In this document: positions 51,625 to 61,276 of the stretch, piece by piece
How positions within the stretch are numbered: position 1 is the stretch's first letter
Layout: every line of letters begins with the position of its first letter
Source of the DNA: a bacterium
GTDB lineage: Bacteria; Actinomycetota; Acidimicrobiia; Spongiisociales; Spongiisociaceae
Length of the DNA stretch: 64,000 nucleotides
Reading direction: 5' to 3'
Assembly (NCBI GenBank): GCA_028821575.1
Contig: JAPPFW010000092.1
Coordinates: 62,001-126,000, forward strand
Translations under genes and position numbers: made by a program
The notes under the pieces: generated by a model
What the model was told of the DNA's origin: nothing
What the model saw: only the letters and a program-made list of their open reading frames with translations
Database searches by the model: none

Positions 51625-53961
51625 TCACGTCTGCGCCACCGAACCGGTCACCAGGTCGTATGGGCGAACCGGAACCCCGCTCAGTTCGAGTCCGGTCGCG
51701 TCGCGGAGGGCGTTGACGATGGCCGGGGTGGAAGATAGCGTCGGCGGCTCGCCCACGCCGTTGAGACCGTACGGCGAGTCGGGATGCGGGAACTCGAAGA
51801 GACGGACCTTCATGGGCGGCATGTCGACGATGGTGGGCACCAGATAGTCGGTGAACGACGCGTTCCTCACCACCCCGTCGGCCATCTGCACCTCTTCGAG
51901 GAGGGCGAGCCCGAGACCCTGGGCGCTGCCGCCTTCGATCTGGCCCTCCACAGCCTGGGGGTTGATCGCCTTGCCCACATCCTGGGCGGCCGCCAGCTCC
52001 ACCACCCGCACCAGACCGAGCTCGGTGTCCACGTCGACCACCGCCCGGTGCGCGGCGTAGGCGAAGGCGATGTGGGCGTCGCCCTGCCCGGCGATGTCGT
52101 CGATGGCCTCGGTGGGACGGTGGTGGTACTCGAACGTAGCCTCTATCGCGCCATCAGCGAGGAGATCCGCCATCGGGAGCATGAGTTCGCCGGTAGCGGC
52201 GTAGCCGATCCCTCCACCGACGAGGCTCAGCTCCTGCGGATCGCAGCCGAGCCGGACCGCAGCCCTGGCCAGCAAAGAGTTCCGGACACGTCCGCAGGCC
52301 CCTTTGACCGCTCCTCCGGTCATCCAGGTCTGGCGGGAGGCGGCCGACGACCCCGCATCGCCCACATGCGTGTCTGCGGGCCGGACCACCACCGCGTCGA
52401 TCCCCAGCTCCGTCCGGGCGATCTGGGCTTGCACCGCCACTATGCCCTGGCCGCACTCCGAGGCGGCGCTGTGTACCTCCACGAGAGGTGCCGGGCCGAC
52501 CATCGACACGGCGACGCGGGCGGTCGAGTAGTCGTCCACCCCGCCGGAGAACCCGATCGCTTTCATCCCGAGCGCGTATCCCACTCCGCGGACCACACCC
52601 TCTCCGTGGGTCGTGTTGCCCACGCCACCGGGAAGCCTTCGCAGATCCGTCGGCCGGCCCATCGCCCGGGACGGCATCGCCAGATCCCGCAGGTGCTCCA
52701 GCAATTCGACGGTGGGCGTCGGACCGTCCACCGGCTGGCCGGTCGGGAGGAGGCAGCCCTCCTCGATGGCGTTGGCCATGCGGAGTTCCAGCGGATCCAT
52801 GTCGAGCGCCCGGGCCAGCTTGTCCATGGCCGACTCGATGGCGTAGCAGGCCTGGACCGCACCGAAGCCGCGCATAGCGCCCCGCGGCGGGTTGTTGGTG
52901 TACACCGCATAGCCGTCGATCTCGACGTGGTCGACCCTGTAGGCGCCGGCCGCGAAGTAGGAGGCGTTTGCTATGACGATCTGTGACGTGGACGTGTACG
53001 CGCCGCCGTCGAGGAGGAGACGAGCCTTGGTGAAGACGAGCCGCCCGTCCCGCCGTGACCCGAGTTCGATCCTTATCCGGGACGGATGCCGGTGGACATG
53101 GCCGACGAAGGACTCCTCGCGGTTATAGGACATCTTGACGGGGCGACCCATCCGCAGCGCCAGCATGCAGGCATGTATATGCACCGAGATGTCCTCTCTG
53201 CCTCCGAACGCCCCGCCGACGCCGCTCAGGGTCAGGCGCACCCGGCTCGGATCCAGCCCGAGAGCGGCCGCTACCTGGCGGCGATCATCGTGGATCCACT
53301 GGGAAGCCACGTACAGGTCGATGCCTCCGCTCCCGTCCGGTATGGCCAGACCGGCCTCCGGGCCAAGGAAAGCCGGATCCTGGACCCCAGTTGTGTACTC
53401 TCCTTCCACCACCACCTCGGCCCGCCCCCTCACTGAGGAAACATCCCCGTGGCGGATCCGGACATGGCGCGCCACGTTCCCGCCCGGGTCGATCGGATCT
53501 CCGGCCCCCGACAGGGCCGCCTCCGGATCGGTGAGCGCCACCTGCGGCTCGTAGGAGACGCGGACAGCCTCGACCGCCCGGCGGGCCGTCTCGGGGTGGT
53601 CGGCAGCCACGACCGCCACCGGCTCGCCCAGGTAGCGGACCTCTTTGGCAGCCAGGACCGGCTGGTCCGCCACCTTGATGCCGTAGAAAGGATGCCCGGG
53701 TACGTCCTCGGCTGTCAGCACGGTGGCGACTCCCCGGATCGCCAGAGCCCGTGAGATGTCGATGCCGACGACGCGGGCCCTGGGGTGCGGGCTCCTCACC
53801 GTGGCGCCCCACAGCATCCCGTCGATGTGGAGGTCGGAGGCGTATGCGAAGCGTCCCAGCACCTTGAGCGGCGCATCGGGACGCGAGGCGGAAGTCCCGA
53901 TCCCGCGCCTCTGCGTTGTGCGGTCGCGCTCCTTCGTGTCCGTCTGCAGGCGAGTCTCCAT
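51625..53961 (-). CDS. Molybdopterin-binding subunit of a second xanthine dehydrogenase-family hydroxylase (XdhD/PucD-like)
   Basis: 778 residues from ATG 53961, which overlaps the CobW-type stop (ATGA); a frame open to 54054 is not needed. Landmarks: 'DAPLKVLGRFAYASDLHIDG', 'VGGAFGGREDISVHIHACML', 'NPPRGAMRGFGAVQACYAIE', 'SECGQGIVAVQAQIAR' and the catalytic region 'YGLNGVGEPPTLSSTPAIVN'. This is the XDH/PucD-like branch, whereas the large subunit at 14052 is CoxL-like, so the two hydroxylases are not duplicates. Likely substrate is a purine or other N-heterocycle. Confidence 0.92.
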   Translation of the reverse strand: METRLQTDTKERDRTTQRRGIGTSASRPDAPLKVLGRFAYASDLHIDGMLWGATVRSPHPRARVVGIDISRALAIRGVATVLTAEDVPGHPFYGIKVADQPVLAAKEVRYLGEPVAVVAADHPETARRAVEAVRVSYEPQVALTDPEAALSGAGDPIDPGGNVARHVRIRHGDVSSVRGRAEVVVEGEYTTGVQDPAFLGPEAGLAIPDGSGGIDLYVASQWIHDDRRQVAAALGLDPSRVRLTLSGVGGAFGGREDISVHIHACMLALRMGRPVKMSYNREESFVGHVHRHPSRIRIELGSRRDGRLVFTKARLLLDGGAYTSTSQIVIANASYFAAGAYRVDHVEIDGYAVYTNNPPRGAMRGFGAVQACYAIESAMDKLARALDMDPLELRMANAIEEGCLLPTGQPVDGPTPTVELLEHLRDLAMPSRAMGRPTDLRRLPGGVGNTTHGEGVVRGVGYALGMKAIGFSGGVDDYSTARVAVSMVGPAPLVEVHSAASECGQGIVAVQAQIARTELGIDAVVVRPADTHVGDAGSSAASRQTWMTGGAVKGACGRVRNSLLARAAVRLGCDPQELSLVGGGIGYAATGELMLPMADLLADGAIEATFEYHHRPTEAIDDIAGQGDAHIAFAYAAHRAVVDVDTELGLVRVVELAAAQDVGKAINPQAVEGQIEGGSAQGLGLALLEEVQMADGVVRNASFTDYLVPTIVDMPPMKVRLFEFPHPDSPYGLNGVGEPPTLSSTPAIVNALRDATGLELSGVPVRPYDLVTGSVAQT

Positions 53962-54956
53962 CACTCGCGGCATCGTTCCAGTCCGGACCGCAGCGTGCGG
54001 CTGTCGAGATCGCGACCGACGAATACCAGCCGGCTGTGGCGATTGCCCGACCATCGCCCTCCCGGATGCATCTCGAACAGGCTGTGCACACCTTGGAGGA
54101 TGGTCTGCTGGGATCGTCCCGCCACCGCGAGTATTCCTTTGATCCGGTAGATGTCGGCCGACCGCCTACCGGTGAGGTTCTGGAGCCACTCCGTCACCTT
54201 CGTTTCGTCCAAGTCGCCTGCGACATCGAGGCTGATGGCCTCCAGACCTGGATCACTGGAGTGGATGTAGGTGTCTTCGAGGAACCCGTCCCCTGCCGAC
54301 GCGGGCGATCCAACGAACGCTTGGATTCCGAGTATCTGGGCCGGGTCGACTCTCGAGTAGCAGGATCTGATGACGGGTGCGGTGTTGTTGAACTCGCTGA
54401 TCCGAGCCTCCGTGTTCCGCAGCGCATCTGCCTCGACCAGGTCGATCTTGTTGAGGACGATCCGGTCGGCGCACAGGATCTGGTCCACCACCCTGCTGTC
54501 GGGCCGCTCAGGGCCGAACGCGTCCAGGTGGGCGTCGACGTGCTTGGCGTCGACCATGGTCACGATCCCGTCGACCACTATGCGATCGGCCAGTTCGTCG
54601 ATGAAGAGGGCCTGTGTGACGGGTACCGGGTCGGCCACGCCGCTGGTCTCGATCACCACGTAGTCGGGCGGTTCGGGGCGGGTCATCAGCTTGCGAATCG
54701 TGGCGGTCAGGTCGCTGCGCACCGAAAGGGTGCAGCACACACATCCGTTGGCCATCTCGATCACCTCCTCGTCGGAGGTGACGATGAGTTCGCCGTCGAT
54801 ACCGATCTCGCCGAACTCGTTCACTATCACCGCAATGCGCCGACCGTGGTCCGTGGAGAGGATGTGGTTGACGAGGGTGGTCTTACCTGCGCCCAGGAAG
54901 CCGGTGAGGACCGTGACGCTCGGACCCGTCTGGGAATGGTCTGACACCGCCGTCAT
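53961..54956 (-). CDS. CobW/YjiA-type G3E GTPase inside the hydroxylase operon
   Basis: 331 residues. Walker A 'TGFLGAGKTTLVNH', switch 'EIGIDG', the metal-binding CxCC of the family in 'ANGCVCCTLS', 'VVIETSGVADP' and 'IVLNKIDLVEAD'; C-terminal CobW_C domain. Such GTPases insert or store metals (Zn, Co, Ni). Its start overlaps the 2Fe-2S subunit stop and its stop overlaps the large-subunit start, so it is made stoichiometrically with the enzyme. A maturation role for the molybdenum or Fe-S site is the natural inference; XdhC-type chaperones are not present. Confidence 0.9.
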   Translation of the reverse strand: MTAVSDHSQTGPSVTVLTGFLGAGKTTLVNHILSTDHGRRIAVIVNEFGEIGIDGELIVTSDEEVIEMANGCVCCTLSVRSDLTATIRKLMTRPEPPDYVVIETSGVADPVPVTQALFIDELADRIVVDGIVTMVDAKHVDAHLDAFGPERPDSRVVDQILCADRIVLNKIDLVEADALRNTEARISEFNNTAPVIRSCYSRVDPAQILGIQAFVGSPASAGDGFLEDTYIHSSDPGLEAISLDVAGDLDETKVTEWLQNLTGRRSADIYRIKGILAVAGRSQQTILQGVHSLFEMHPGGRWSGNRHSRLVFVGRDLDSRTLRSGLERCRE

Positions 54957-55423
54957 CCGACCGCCATCTCCATCGCAGCAAGCCGGACGGCCGACACGAT
55001 CTTCTCGTAGCCGGTGCAGCGGCAGAGATTCCCGGCCAGGGCCTCACGTATCTCGTCGTCGGAAGGACTCGCGTTGGAATCGAGAAGGCAGTGGGTGGCG
55101 ATGATCAAGCCGGGGGTGCAGAACCCGCACTGGACCGCTCCCTCGGACACGTACGCCTGCTGGATCGGATGGAGCGACTCCCCCTCCGCCAGACCCTCCA
55201 CCGTCACGACCTCGGCGCCATCGGCCTGGCCGGCCGACACCAGGCACGCGCAGACGAGGTCACCGTCCAGGTAGACCGAACACGATCCGCACTCCCCCTG
55301 CTCGCAGGCGTCCTTCGATCCCCTCAGACCCAGACGCTCCCTCAGAACGTACAGGAGGCTCTCACCAGGCCACACGTTCTCGGCGGTGCGCCGCCTACCG
55401 TTGACCGTCAACTCGATCAGCAC
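54953..55423 (-). CDS. 2Fe-2S subunit of the second molybdenum hydroxylase
   Basis: 156 residues from the GTG at 55423 (the longer frame to 55711 is a shadow of the FAD gene). First cluster 'CEQGECGSCSVYLDGDLVCAC', second cluster 'QCGFCTPGLI' and 'NLCRCTGYEK'; all eight Cys are in place. It overlaps the upstream FAD-subunit gene by 29 bases and the GTPase gene by four. Confidence 0.93.
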   Translation of the reverse strand: MLIELTVNGRRRTAENVWPGESLLYVLRERLGLRGSKDACEQGECGSCSVYLDGDLVCACLVSAGQADGAEVVTVEGLAEGESLHPIQQAYVSEGAVQCGFCTPGLIIATHCLLDSNASPSDDEIREALAGNLCRCTGYEKIVSAVRLAAMEMAVG

Positions 55424-56315
55424 GATCCCACACTTCCAAGGACGACCAGGCCCAGCACAGGGTTCTACGGGCCATGACCCGCAGCGCATGGACGCGGTAG
55501 CCCGCCGGCCCGCGCACGTCGTCGATCGGCCGCGCCGCGGATGCCACCAACCTGGCGAACCGATCCACAACTCCAGGGGCCAGTTCCCGATGGTCCTCCC
55601 AGTAGCCCCCTCTCGCGAGTTCGCGATCCAGGTAGGCCGACGCTTCGATCGCCTCGATCGGGGTGGGGGCTGCGGAACCGATTCCCGTGCCGACACGGCG
55701 GCCCGGCACATCCAACGCGAGGGCGAAGGAGACCACCGCGATCACCATCGCGTTGCGCGTGCCCACCTTCGAGAACTGCTGAGGGCCTCGGGCCCGCGGG
55801 ACAACGACGGATCTGATCAGCTCGTCGGGCTCCAGGACGTTTCGCTTGGGACCGGTGAAGAATCCCCCGATCGGCACATCGCGGACGCCCCTCATCGACT
55901 CGATCCGGACCGTCGCACCCGTAGCCAGCAACGGGGGGTGCGCGTCCCCGGCCGGAGAAGCGGTCGCCAGGTTGCCGGCGATGGTCCCCCGGTTACGGAT
56001 CTGTGGCGATCCGACCGTCCGGGAGGCAATCGCCAGCGCCGGAAGGTCGTGTCTCAGGTCTTCCAATACGTCCGTGTAGGTAACCCCGGCGCCCAGCTCA
56101 ACCTCGCCGTTGCTCTTCGTCCATCGTCTGAGCGCGCCGAGGTGGGAGAGATCGAGCAGGGAAGAAGGTCGCCGACGGGCGAAGTTGATCTCGACCATGA
56201 GATCGGTGCCGCCGCTGATCGGAACCGTGTCGGGGTGCTCCGTCTTCAGCGCTACAGCATCCTGCCAGGTACGAGGTCGAAGGTAATCCACTCCCGGTCT
56301 TCTTCCGGCAGCCAC
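55395..56315 (-). CDS. FAD-binding subunit of the second molybdenum hydroxylase
   Basis: 306 residues. FAD loops 'PISGGTDLMVEIN' near residue 33 and 'RNRGTIAGNLATASPAGDAHP' region near 107. GTG 56315 is the first start; a GTG eight codons on ('VDYLRPRTW') is an alternative because family similarity starts there. It is the first gene of a minus-strand series whose gaps remain under 200 bases down to 43.6 kb. Confidence 0.92.
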   Translation of the reverse strand: MAAGRRPGVDYLRPRTWQDAVALKTEHPDTVPISGGTDLMVEINFARRRPSSLLDLSHLGALRRWTKSNGEVELGAGVTYTDVLEDLRHDLPALAIASRTVGSPQIRNRGTIAGNLATASPAGDAHPPLLATGATVRIESMRGVRDVPIGGFFTGPKRNVLEPDELIRSVVVPRARGPQQFSKVGTRNAMVIAVVSFALALDVPGRRVGTGIGSAAPTPIEAIEASAYLDRELARGGYWEDHRELAPGVVDRFARLVASAARPIDDVRGPAGYRVHALRVMARRTLCWAWSSLEVWDRADRVDGQR

Positions 56316-56583
56316 CGATGCTAGTGGGCGTTATCGGGGCGGGTGACGACATGAACACCCGGCCGGTGACGCCATCGTTCGGCTCGGCCTGGCAGCCGAT
56401 GGGAGTCTGGCCGCCCGGCGGCAGCCATCGGACACGCCACCCGCGACGCCATGCTGGACACGGTCCGCGGGTGCGGTCACTGCATTTCCGCAGTGGCTGC
56501 CGTCTCGACTCCTGAGATGCCGCGCGTCACTCGGGTGTTGAGACGTGATAGCTTGAGCCCGGTCGATCGCAGGCGAGGATTGC

Positions 56584-57222
56584 ATGACCCACGAGCGGGT
56601 AAAGCACAGCCGCACGGGGCTGCTCCGGCGCGCGTTGCGGCTCGAGTGGCTGACCGTCGGCTGGAACGCGGTGGAAGGGATCATCGCCGTGGCGGCGGCC
56701 CTAGCCGCGGGCAGCATAGCTCTCCTCGGGTTCGGGATCGACAGTTTCGTCGAGACGGTATCCGGCGCGGTGATCCTCTGGCGCATCGGCGCCGAGCGGC
56801 GCTCCACCGGTGCGGTCCGCATCGAGCGGGTGGAGGGCATCGCCCGCAGGTGGGTGGCTCTCAGCCTTTGGCTGCTGGCGCTGTACGTGGCTGCGGACTC
56901 TTCTCACGCGCTGGTTAGCGGTGAGCGACCCTCCGCCTCGGCGGTGGGTGTGATCTTGCTGGTGGTGTCGGTGGCCGTGATGAAGTGGTTGGCCAACGCC
57001 AAGAGGGCCGTGGCCCTCGCCCTGCACAGCCACGCTATGGAGGCCGACGCCGCGCAGACCGACTTCTGCTGGAAGCTGTCGGTAGTAGCGCTTATCGGAC
57101 TGGTGGCCAATGCCGTTCTCGATTGGTGGTGGGCCGACCCGGTCGCAGCGCTGGGGCTCTCAGGGCTGATCGCTGTCGAAGGCAACCGGACCTGGAAGCT
57201 GGGAATAGCCTGCTGCGAATGA
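56584..57222 (+). CDS. Cation-diffusion-facilitator-like membrane protein, short form
   Basis: 212 residues with five or six membrane segments. 'LLGFGIDSFVETVSGAVILW' resembles the CDF helix-2 metal site (D-x3-E in place of H/D-x3-D), and 'HSHAMEADAAQTDFCWKLS' resembles the helix-5 site. The C-terminal cytoplasmic domain of true CDF transporters is absent; this is the TMEM163-like/short 'cation transporter' form. Divergent from the xdh operon; the regulator and metal are unknown. Confidence 0.75.
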   Translation: MTHERVKHSRTGLLRRALRLEWLTVGWNAVEGIIAVAAALAAGSIALLGFGIDSFVETVSGAVILWRIGAERRSTGAVRIERVEGIARRWVALSLWLLALYVAADSSHALVSGERPSASAVGVILLVVSVAVMKWLANAKRAVALALHSHAMEADAAQTDFCWKLSVVALIGLVANAVLDWWWADPVAALGLSGLIAVEGNRTWKLGIACCE

Positions 57223-57346
57223 GACCTCCCAGAGTCCGGTACGAACGGGAATAGAGTTCTCCTGCCAAACCTCCGCCGGATCACCACCCTTAGGCCGCTC
57301 CGCCGCGCCTGTATGGTCAGGGCGGCAAAACCGGAGGAGTGCGCAC

Positions 57347-58327
57347 ATGCCGGATGCGACCGAGTGGGCGGCAGGACCCCGGCGAAGGTCTCTTTCGATG
57401 GCAACCCCCTACGTTGTGACAGGACTTGTCGTTTCGGTACTGCTAGCTGCCGCATGTGCAGCGGGCGAGGCCCCATCGCGTACAACTTCCGGCGCGGAGG
57501 TAGGCCCCGCACCAACGTCGACACCGGCCACAACGTCCTCGCCGGAGACGCGACCTCCCGAAATCTCCGTTTCGCCAACGGATCCGCCGACGACGACCGA
57601 GGCAACCACCCAAGCGCCGTCAGCCACCGATCCGGTGGCGGTCACGACCGTACCGCTACCGGGCGAGCCATCGCCGTTCGGACCTGCGGAGGGCGCCGCT
57701 CTAGCCGTGGTGGGCGTGGATCACGACGATGTGCTCAACGTCCGTGACGTGCCAGACGGCGAGATCATCGCCACTCTGGGCCTCCTGAACCCCTACGTCG
57801 GCCTACTCGAAGTCCGTGAAGCGCCGTCCGGAGAGATCCTGGCCTCACCGGACTCGTGGGCGGATGCCATCGTGGCCACCGGCAGAACCAGGGCACTGTC
57901 CACCACTACCTGGCACGAGCTCCGCGTAGCCGGCCTGACGGGCTGGTCGAGCGCCGCACACCTGGCGCAGTTGGGCGCCACCGACGATGTAACAGCCCAC
58001 ATAATCGAGGTACTCGGCGAGGGGCTGAAGGCGGATACAATGCTCGATCTGGGTTTCATCGTTGCGGAGACGGTGGCGTCCGAAGAGCCGCCCTCTCGCA
58101 TCGTGGTCTCGGTGGAACCCTTCGTCTTCGAGGCCATTGGTGAGATCACGATTGATGTGCTCAACATCGGGGACGACTCGGTCTTGGGCTTCCGGCTGGG
58201 CATATTCGCGGACGCCGGGGAGGACTGGATGTCGGAGAACCCGGGTCCATTCACACTCCGCGCGGTATCGAGCATCGTCCTCTGCTATCCCAGCCGGGGA
58301 GTGACCGAAGACGGCCTCTGCCTGTAG
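57347..58327 (+). CDS. Lipoprotein with Thr/Pro-rich linker and SH3-like segments, function unknown
   Basis: 326 residues with GGAGG nine bases before ATG 57347. Signal 'TGLVVSVLLAAAC' ends in a lipobox; residues ~45-110 are Thr/Ser/Pro-rich; then two SH3-like strands sets ('VLNVRDVPDGEIIATL', 'WHELRVAGLTGWSSAAHLA'). The C-terminal ~100 residues have 'ITIDVLNIGDDSVLGFRLGI' and a Cys near the end. Probably surface-exposed; ligand unknown. Confidence 0.75.
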   Translation: MPDATEWAAGPRRRSLSMATPYVVTGLVVSVLLAAACAAGEAPSRTTSGAEVGPAPTSTPATTSSPETRPPEISVSPTDPPTTTEATTQAPSATDPVAVTTVPLPGEPSPFGPAEGAALAVVGVDHDDVLNVRDVPDGEIIATLGLLNPYVGLLEVREAPSGEILASPDSWADAIVATGRTRALSTTTWHELRVAGLTGWSSAAHLAQLGATDDVTAHIIEVLGEGLKADTMLDLGFIVAETVASEEPPSRIVVSVEPFVFEAIGEITIDVLNIGDDSVLGFRLGIFADAGEDWMSENPGPFTLRAVSSIVLCYPSRGVTEDGLCL

Positions 58328-58757
58328 ATGATCAGTTCTAGGAGTGGTCAGTGATCAGTGGGGCAGGTGCCCGTGAACACCTATGTCAGTTCGGGCGTGT
58401 GGGTAGCTGTTGGAGGTGGGTCCGGATCCGGTCTGTGACGCGTCGTTCGGGTGGGTATGGGTATGGCCTCCTTGGTTGTGCCGCGGGCTTCGAGACGTTC
58501 GTAGAAGCGTTGTCTCTCGGTGGTGGCCGGGAGATCCGGGTTCCTGCTGTGTGTCCTGGGAAGGCTTCCGCGGGTGCGGCGCGGTTCGCCATGGCGGAGT
58601 TGGGTTGGTTGTTTGGGGGCCGGGGTGGGTCACCTCGGCGGGGGTCTTAGCGGCGCTGCGATCCCCGATACCGTGGATGTCGACAGGGTGACACCGGTTT
58701 GGGAGAGCGTTGGCCGATAAGGGTTTCCGCACTGCTGGGGACGGGGGTGACCGCGGC
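58328..58757 (+). other. Intergenic region (430 bp) between convergent genes
   Basis: Contains two degenerate copies of the GTCAGTG-type heptamer near 58345-58360. Long open frames exist on both strands only because stops are rare at this GC; their predicted proteins are Pro/Thr/His/Arg-rich without domains or ribosome-binding sites. No tRNA or clear terminator was seen. Confidence 0.5.
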
Positions 58758-59996
58758 TCAGGGTGGGGCGCGGTTACTTTGGGTGTGAAGGGCTCTGAGT
58801 ATGGCGAGGGTGTGGGGGTCGGGGTCGGGGGCCTGGTAGCCGCAGGTGCCCCTTGTTGGGAGGAGGCGTCGGCGTCGGGGCGGTGATTGGGGGTCGATGC
58901 GCATGCCTCGGCGGTGTACTGCGACGTGGTGGTGATACCAACAAAGCGCGGTGAGGTTCTCGGGCGCGTGGGCACCGCCCTGGGAACGCGGGACGATGTG
59001 GTGGACCTCGAGCCGGTAGGTGGAGGTACACCCGTCGATGGTGCAACCGTCGTCGCGGGCGAGCACCGCTCGGCGCAGGGATGGGCGCATCGAAGCGGTA
59101 GTTCCGTGCTCGACGATGTTCTGTCCGGCCACGGTGATGACCTCGGTGGTGCCCACGCATTGGACTAGGTCGACGGTATCGGGTCCTACCCTGGCGCCGG
59201 CGAGCATTGCTACGCCTTGTTCGTATGCAGACTCTTCGGCGAGGGCCTGGTTAGCGACGACCATGAGTGAGGGTTCGCGTCTGCGGCGGGCCTGCCGGAT
59301 CCGTTCGGCGGTTGTTTGGGCGCGTTCAGGGGACCGGTCGAGTTCGTCCTGGCACAGGGTGGTCAGCGCCAGGGCCCGTCTCTGTCCCGCGTCAGGGCGG
59401 GTCTCGCCGGCAGGTAGGAGTCTTTCGCCTCTGCGGTCGAGGCCTTGGCGGCATATGTCGGCTTCGAGCGCGCCGAGGCGGCCGTTGACCTGTACGTGGC
59501 TGCCGTCGAGTGAGGGCTGCAAGCTCAGGTATTGGCCCTCGAACACAGCCCGCTCGTCCTGGCGGCTCATCTTCCGATGGGCCTGGAGTAGACGCTTGAC
59601 CGACTCGAGGTCCAGATCCCGGCTACCCTCGATCACTTCAGCGCTGGCGCCTGCCTCCCCCAGGCGGGTCTCGGCCATTACCCGCTCGTAGGAGACGGCC
59701 CCGGTCCGGATGCGTTCGATCTGGTTGTCTCCCAGACGCTCGGCCAGATAGACGAGGTCCCGGGCGGCGGAGCGACGCATGTCGAGGCGTGAGGCGACCA
59801 TCTCGGTTGGGCTGCGGTACCCGAACCGGGCCACGGCGCCCCGCCGCAGCATATGTCTGACCCATCCCAACTGGTCGCCTCGGGCTCGGCTCACCTGGGC
59901 TTCCGCCCTCACCAGCGCGGCCTCGGACTTGGCGTCCTCCACATCCCCATGCGAGTACCCGGCGGTGTCCACCATATGGGCGGCCCGGTCGTACAC
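58758..59996 (-). CDS. DUF222/HNH endonuclease domain protein (13E12-repeat-like)
   Basis: About 412 residues from GTG 59996, with AGAGGGAG eight bases upstream. N-terminal DUF222 helical domain ('MVASRLDMRRSAARDLVYLA', 'AEVIEGSRDLDLESVKRLLQ') and a C-terminal HNH: 'RRAVLARDDGCTIDGCTSTY', 'LEVHHIVPRSQGGAHAPENL' and 'LCWYHHH'. Multi-copy in many actinobacteria and often linked to mobile DNA. Upstream of the start another frame reads 'MYDYLLDYPDEDTVQRRF' (60118-60057), which could be a lost N-terminus after a frame change; the frame I chose has no clear domain there. Confidence 0.85.
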   Translation of the reverse strand: MYDRAAHMVDTAGYSHGDVEDAKSEAALVRAEAQVSRARGDQLGWVRHMLRRGAVARFGYRSPTEMVASRLDMRRSAARDLVYLAERLGDNQIERIRTGAVSYERVMAETRLGEAGASAEVIEGSRDLDLESVKRLLQAHRKMSRQDERAVFEGQYLSLQPSLDGSHVQVNGRLGALEADICRQGLDRRGERLLPAGETRPDAGQRRALALTTLCQDELDRSPERAQTTAERIRQARRRREPSLMVVANQALAEESAYEQGVAMLAGARVGPDTVDLVQCVGTTEVITVAGQNIVEHGTTASMRPSLRRAVLARDDGCTIDGCTSTYRLEVHHIVPRSQGGAHAPENLTALCWYHHHVAVHRRGMRIDPQSPPRRRRLLPTRGTCGYQAPDPDPHTLAILRALHTQSNRAPP

Positions 59997-60203
59997 CGCT
60001 GTCGCTCCCTCTGGTAGCGGCTGGTGAACATGTCGTGGGACGTCCCGGATTCCGCACCGTTGTGGAACCTGCGTTGGACCGTGTCCTCGTCCGGATAGTC
60101 GAGTAGGTAGTCGTACATATGTTCGTACTCTAGTAGGGGTGTGTGACATTAACAAACTGAAATAGTTCCAAACGGTCGAAGTACCAAGGAAACAGTTCAC
60201 ACT

Positions 60204-60238
60204 GTCAGTGGTCAGTGGTCAGTGGTCAGTGGTCAGTG
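60204..60238 (+). repeat. Heptanucleotide tandem repeat (GTCAGTG)5
   Basis: Five perfect 7-bp copies just outside the DUF222-HNH start region, followed at 60255-60270 by the ACGGACA doublet also found at 25921. Same heptamer as the array at 16455. Confidence 0.95.
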
Positions 60239-60273
60239 GTCGTCTACCACGACTCACGGACAACGGACAACGT

Positions 60274-61017
60274 TCAGGGACGGCGCGCCCGGATGGTGGC
60301 TGAGTGGACCCCCACCACAGGTAGGGAGTTCGCCGTCTCCGCCATCTGGTGGGTGGGAGTGATCTCCACGTCTACCAGGCCCGCCGACTCCAAGCCCTGC
60401 CGGTATTCGGTGAAGGAAGGCGCCCCGGCGATACAGCCGACCCAGGAGCCCCGCTCCTTGCGCTGCTCGGGGGTGAGTACATCGTCGGCCACCACGTCGG
60501 TCACCCCCACCCGGCCGCCGGGACGGAGCACCCTGGCAATCTCTGCGAAGACGGCCTTCTTATCTTCCGAAAGGTTGATCACGCAGTTGGAGATGACCAC
60601 GTCCACCGAGGCGCCGGGCAGCGGGATGTCCTCCATGTAGCCCTTGAGGAAACTGACGTTGGTCACCCCGGCCTCGGCCGCATTGGCTCGGGCCAGGTCC
60701 AGCATCTCATCGGTCATGTCCAAGCCGTAGGCGAACCCGGTCGGCCCTACCCTCCGCGCTGACAACAGCACGTCGATCCCCCCGCCCGAGCCGAGGTCCA
60801 GCACGACTTCGCCAGGGCGCAACCCGGCCACCGCGACCGGGTTTCCGCAGCCGAGTGACCCTTCGGCCGCGGCCACAGGAAGCTCGTCGATATCGGAAGG
60901 CGCGTAGAGACTGGACGCGAGTCCGAGTTCCGGCTCGGTCTCGGTGACCCGGGTCATAGTGGCCCGGGCGGCGTTGGCGTAGCTCTGCCGCACCTGCTCG
61001 CGGATGCTGTCGGTCAT
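60274..61017 (-). CDS. arsM: Arsenite S-adenosylmethionine methyltransferase
   Basis: 247 residues. SAM site '[20 protein letters not shown]'; all three Cys required for As(III) binding are present: in 'GSLGCGNPV', '[13 protein letters not shown]' and 'WVGCIAGAP'. N-terminal '[11 protein letters not shown]' is the ArsM start. ATG 61017 has GGAGGAA upstream. It methylates arsenite, giving volatile or excretable species. No arsR, arsB or arsC is adjacent; it stands alone. Confidence 0.92.
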   Translation of the reverse strand: MTDSIREQVRQSYANAARATMTRVTETEPELGLASSLYAPSDIDELPVAAAEGSLGCGNPVAVAGLRPGEVVLDLGSGGGIDVLLSARRVGPTGFAYGLDMTDEMLDLARANAAEAGVTNVSFLKGYMEDIPLPGASVDVVISNCVINLSEDKKAVFAEIARVLRPGGRVGVTDVVADDVLTPEQRKERGSWVGCIAGAPSFTEYRQGLESAGLVDVEITPTHQMAETANSLPVVGVHSATIRARRP

Positions 61018-61276
61018 GGGTTCCTCCGGTGGCACCGACCTACAGTACTTGGTTGCCGCGCTCGGCACTCGATCATATGGCGAGGGCTGAGCCACTCGCC
61101 GGGTCATGTCTCGCCGGCCGCAAGAGCGACCATTCCGGCGAGGTCGCACATCGTCTGGGTGCTGCTGCGGGCTAGCTCCCGGCCGCCGGCTGACCAGAAA
61201 CCGGTGATCGGCCCCGATCAGGTCCGAGTTCTGTGCTAGACGGGCCATGTCCGCAGGTCCGGCTACCTTCTGGTCG

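Noticed and set aside
51784-52986. Plus-strand frame of 400 codons opposite the large xdh subunit
   Set aside because: Antisense shadow of an unambiguous molybdopterin enzyme.
57398-58327. Shorter start (ATG 57398) for the lipoprotein
   Set aside because: The upstream ATG at 57347 has a GGAGG at reasonable distance; the shorter form has none.
58355-58975. Minus-strand 206-codon frame in the gap beside the DUF222-HNH gene
   Set aside because: Pro/Thr/His-rich product, overlaps the C-terminus of the HNH gene in another frame, no start signal.
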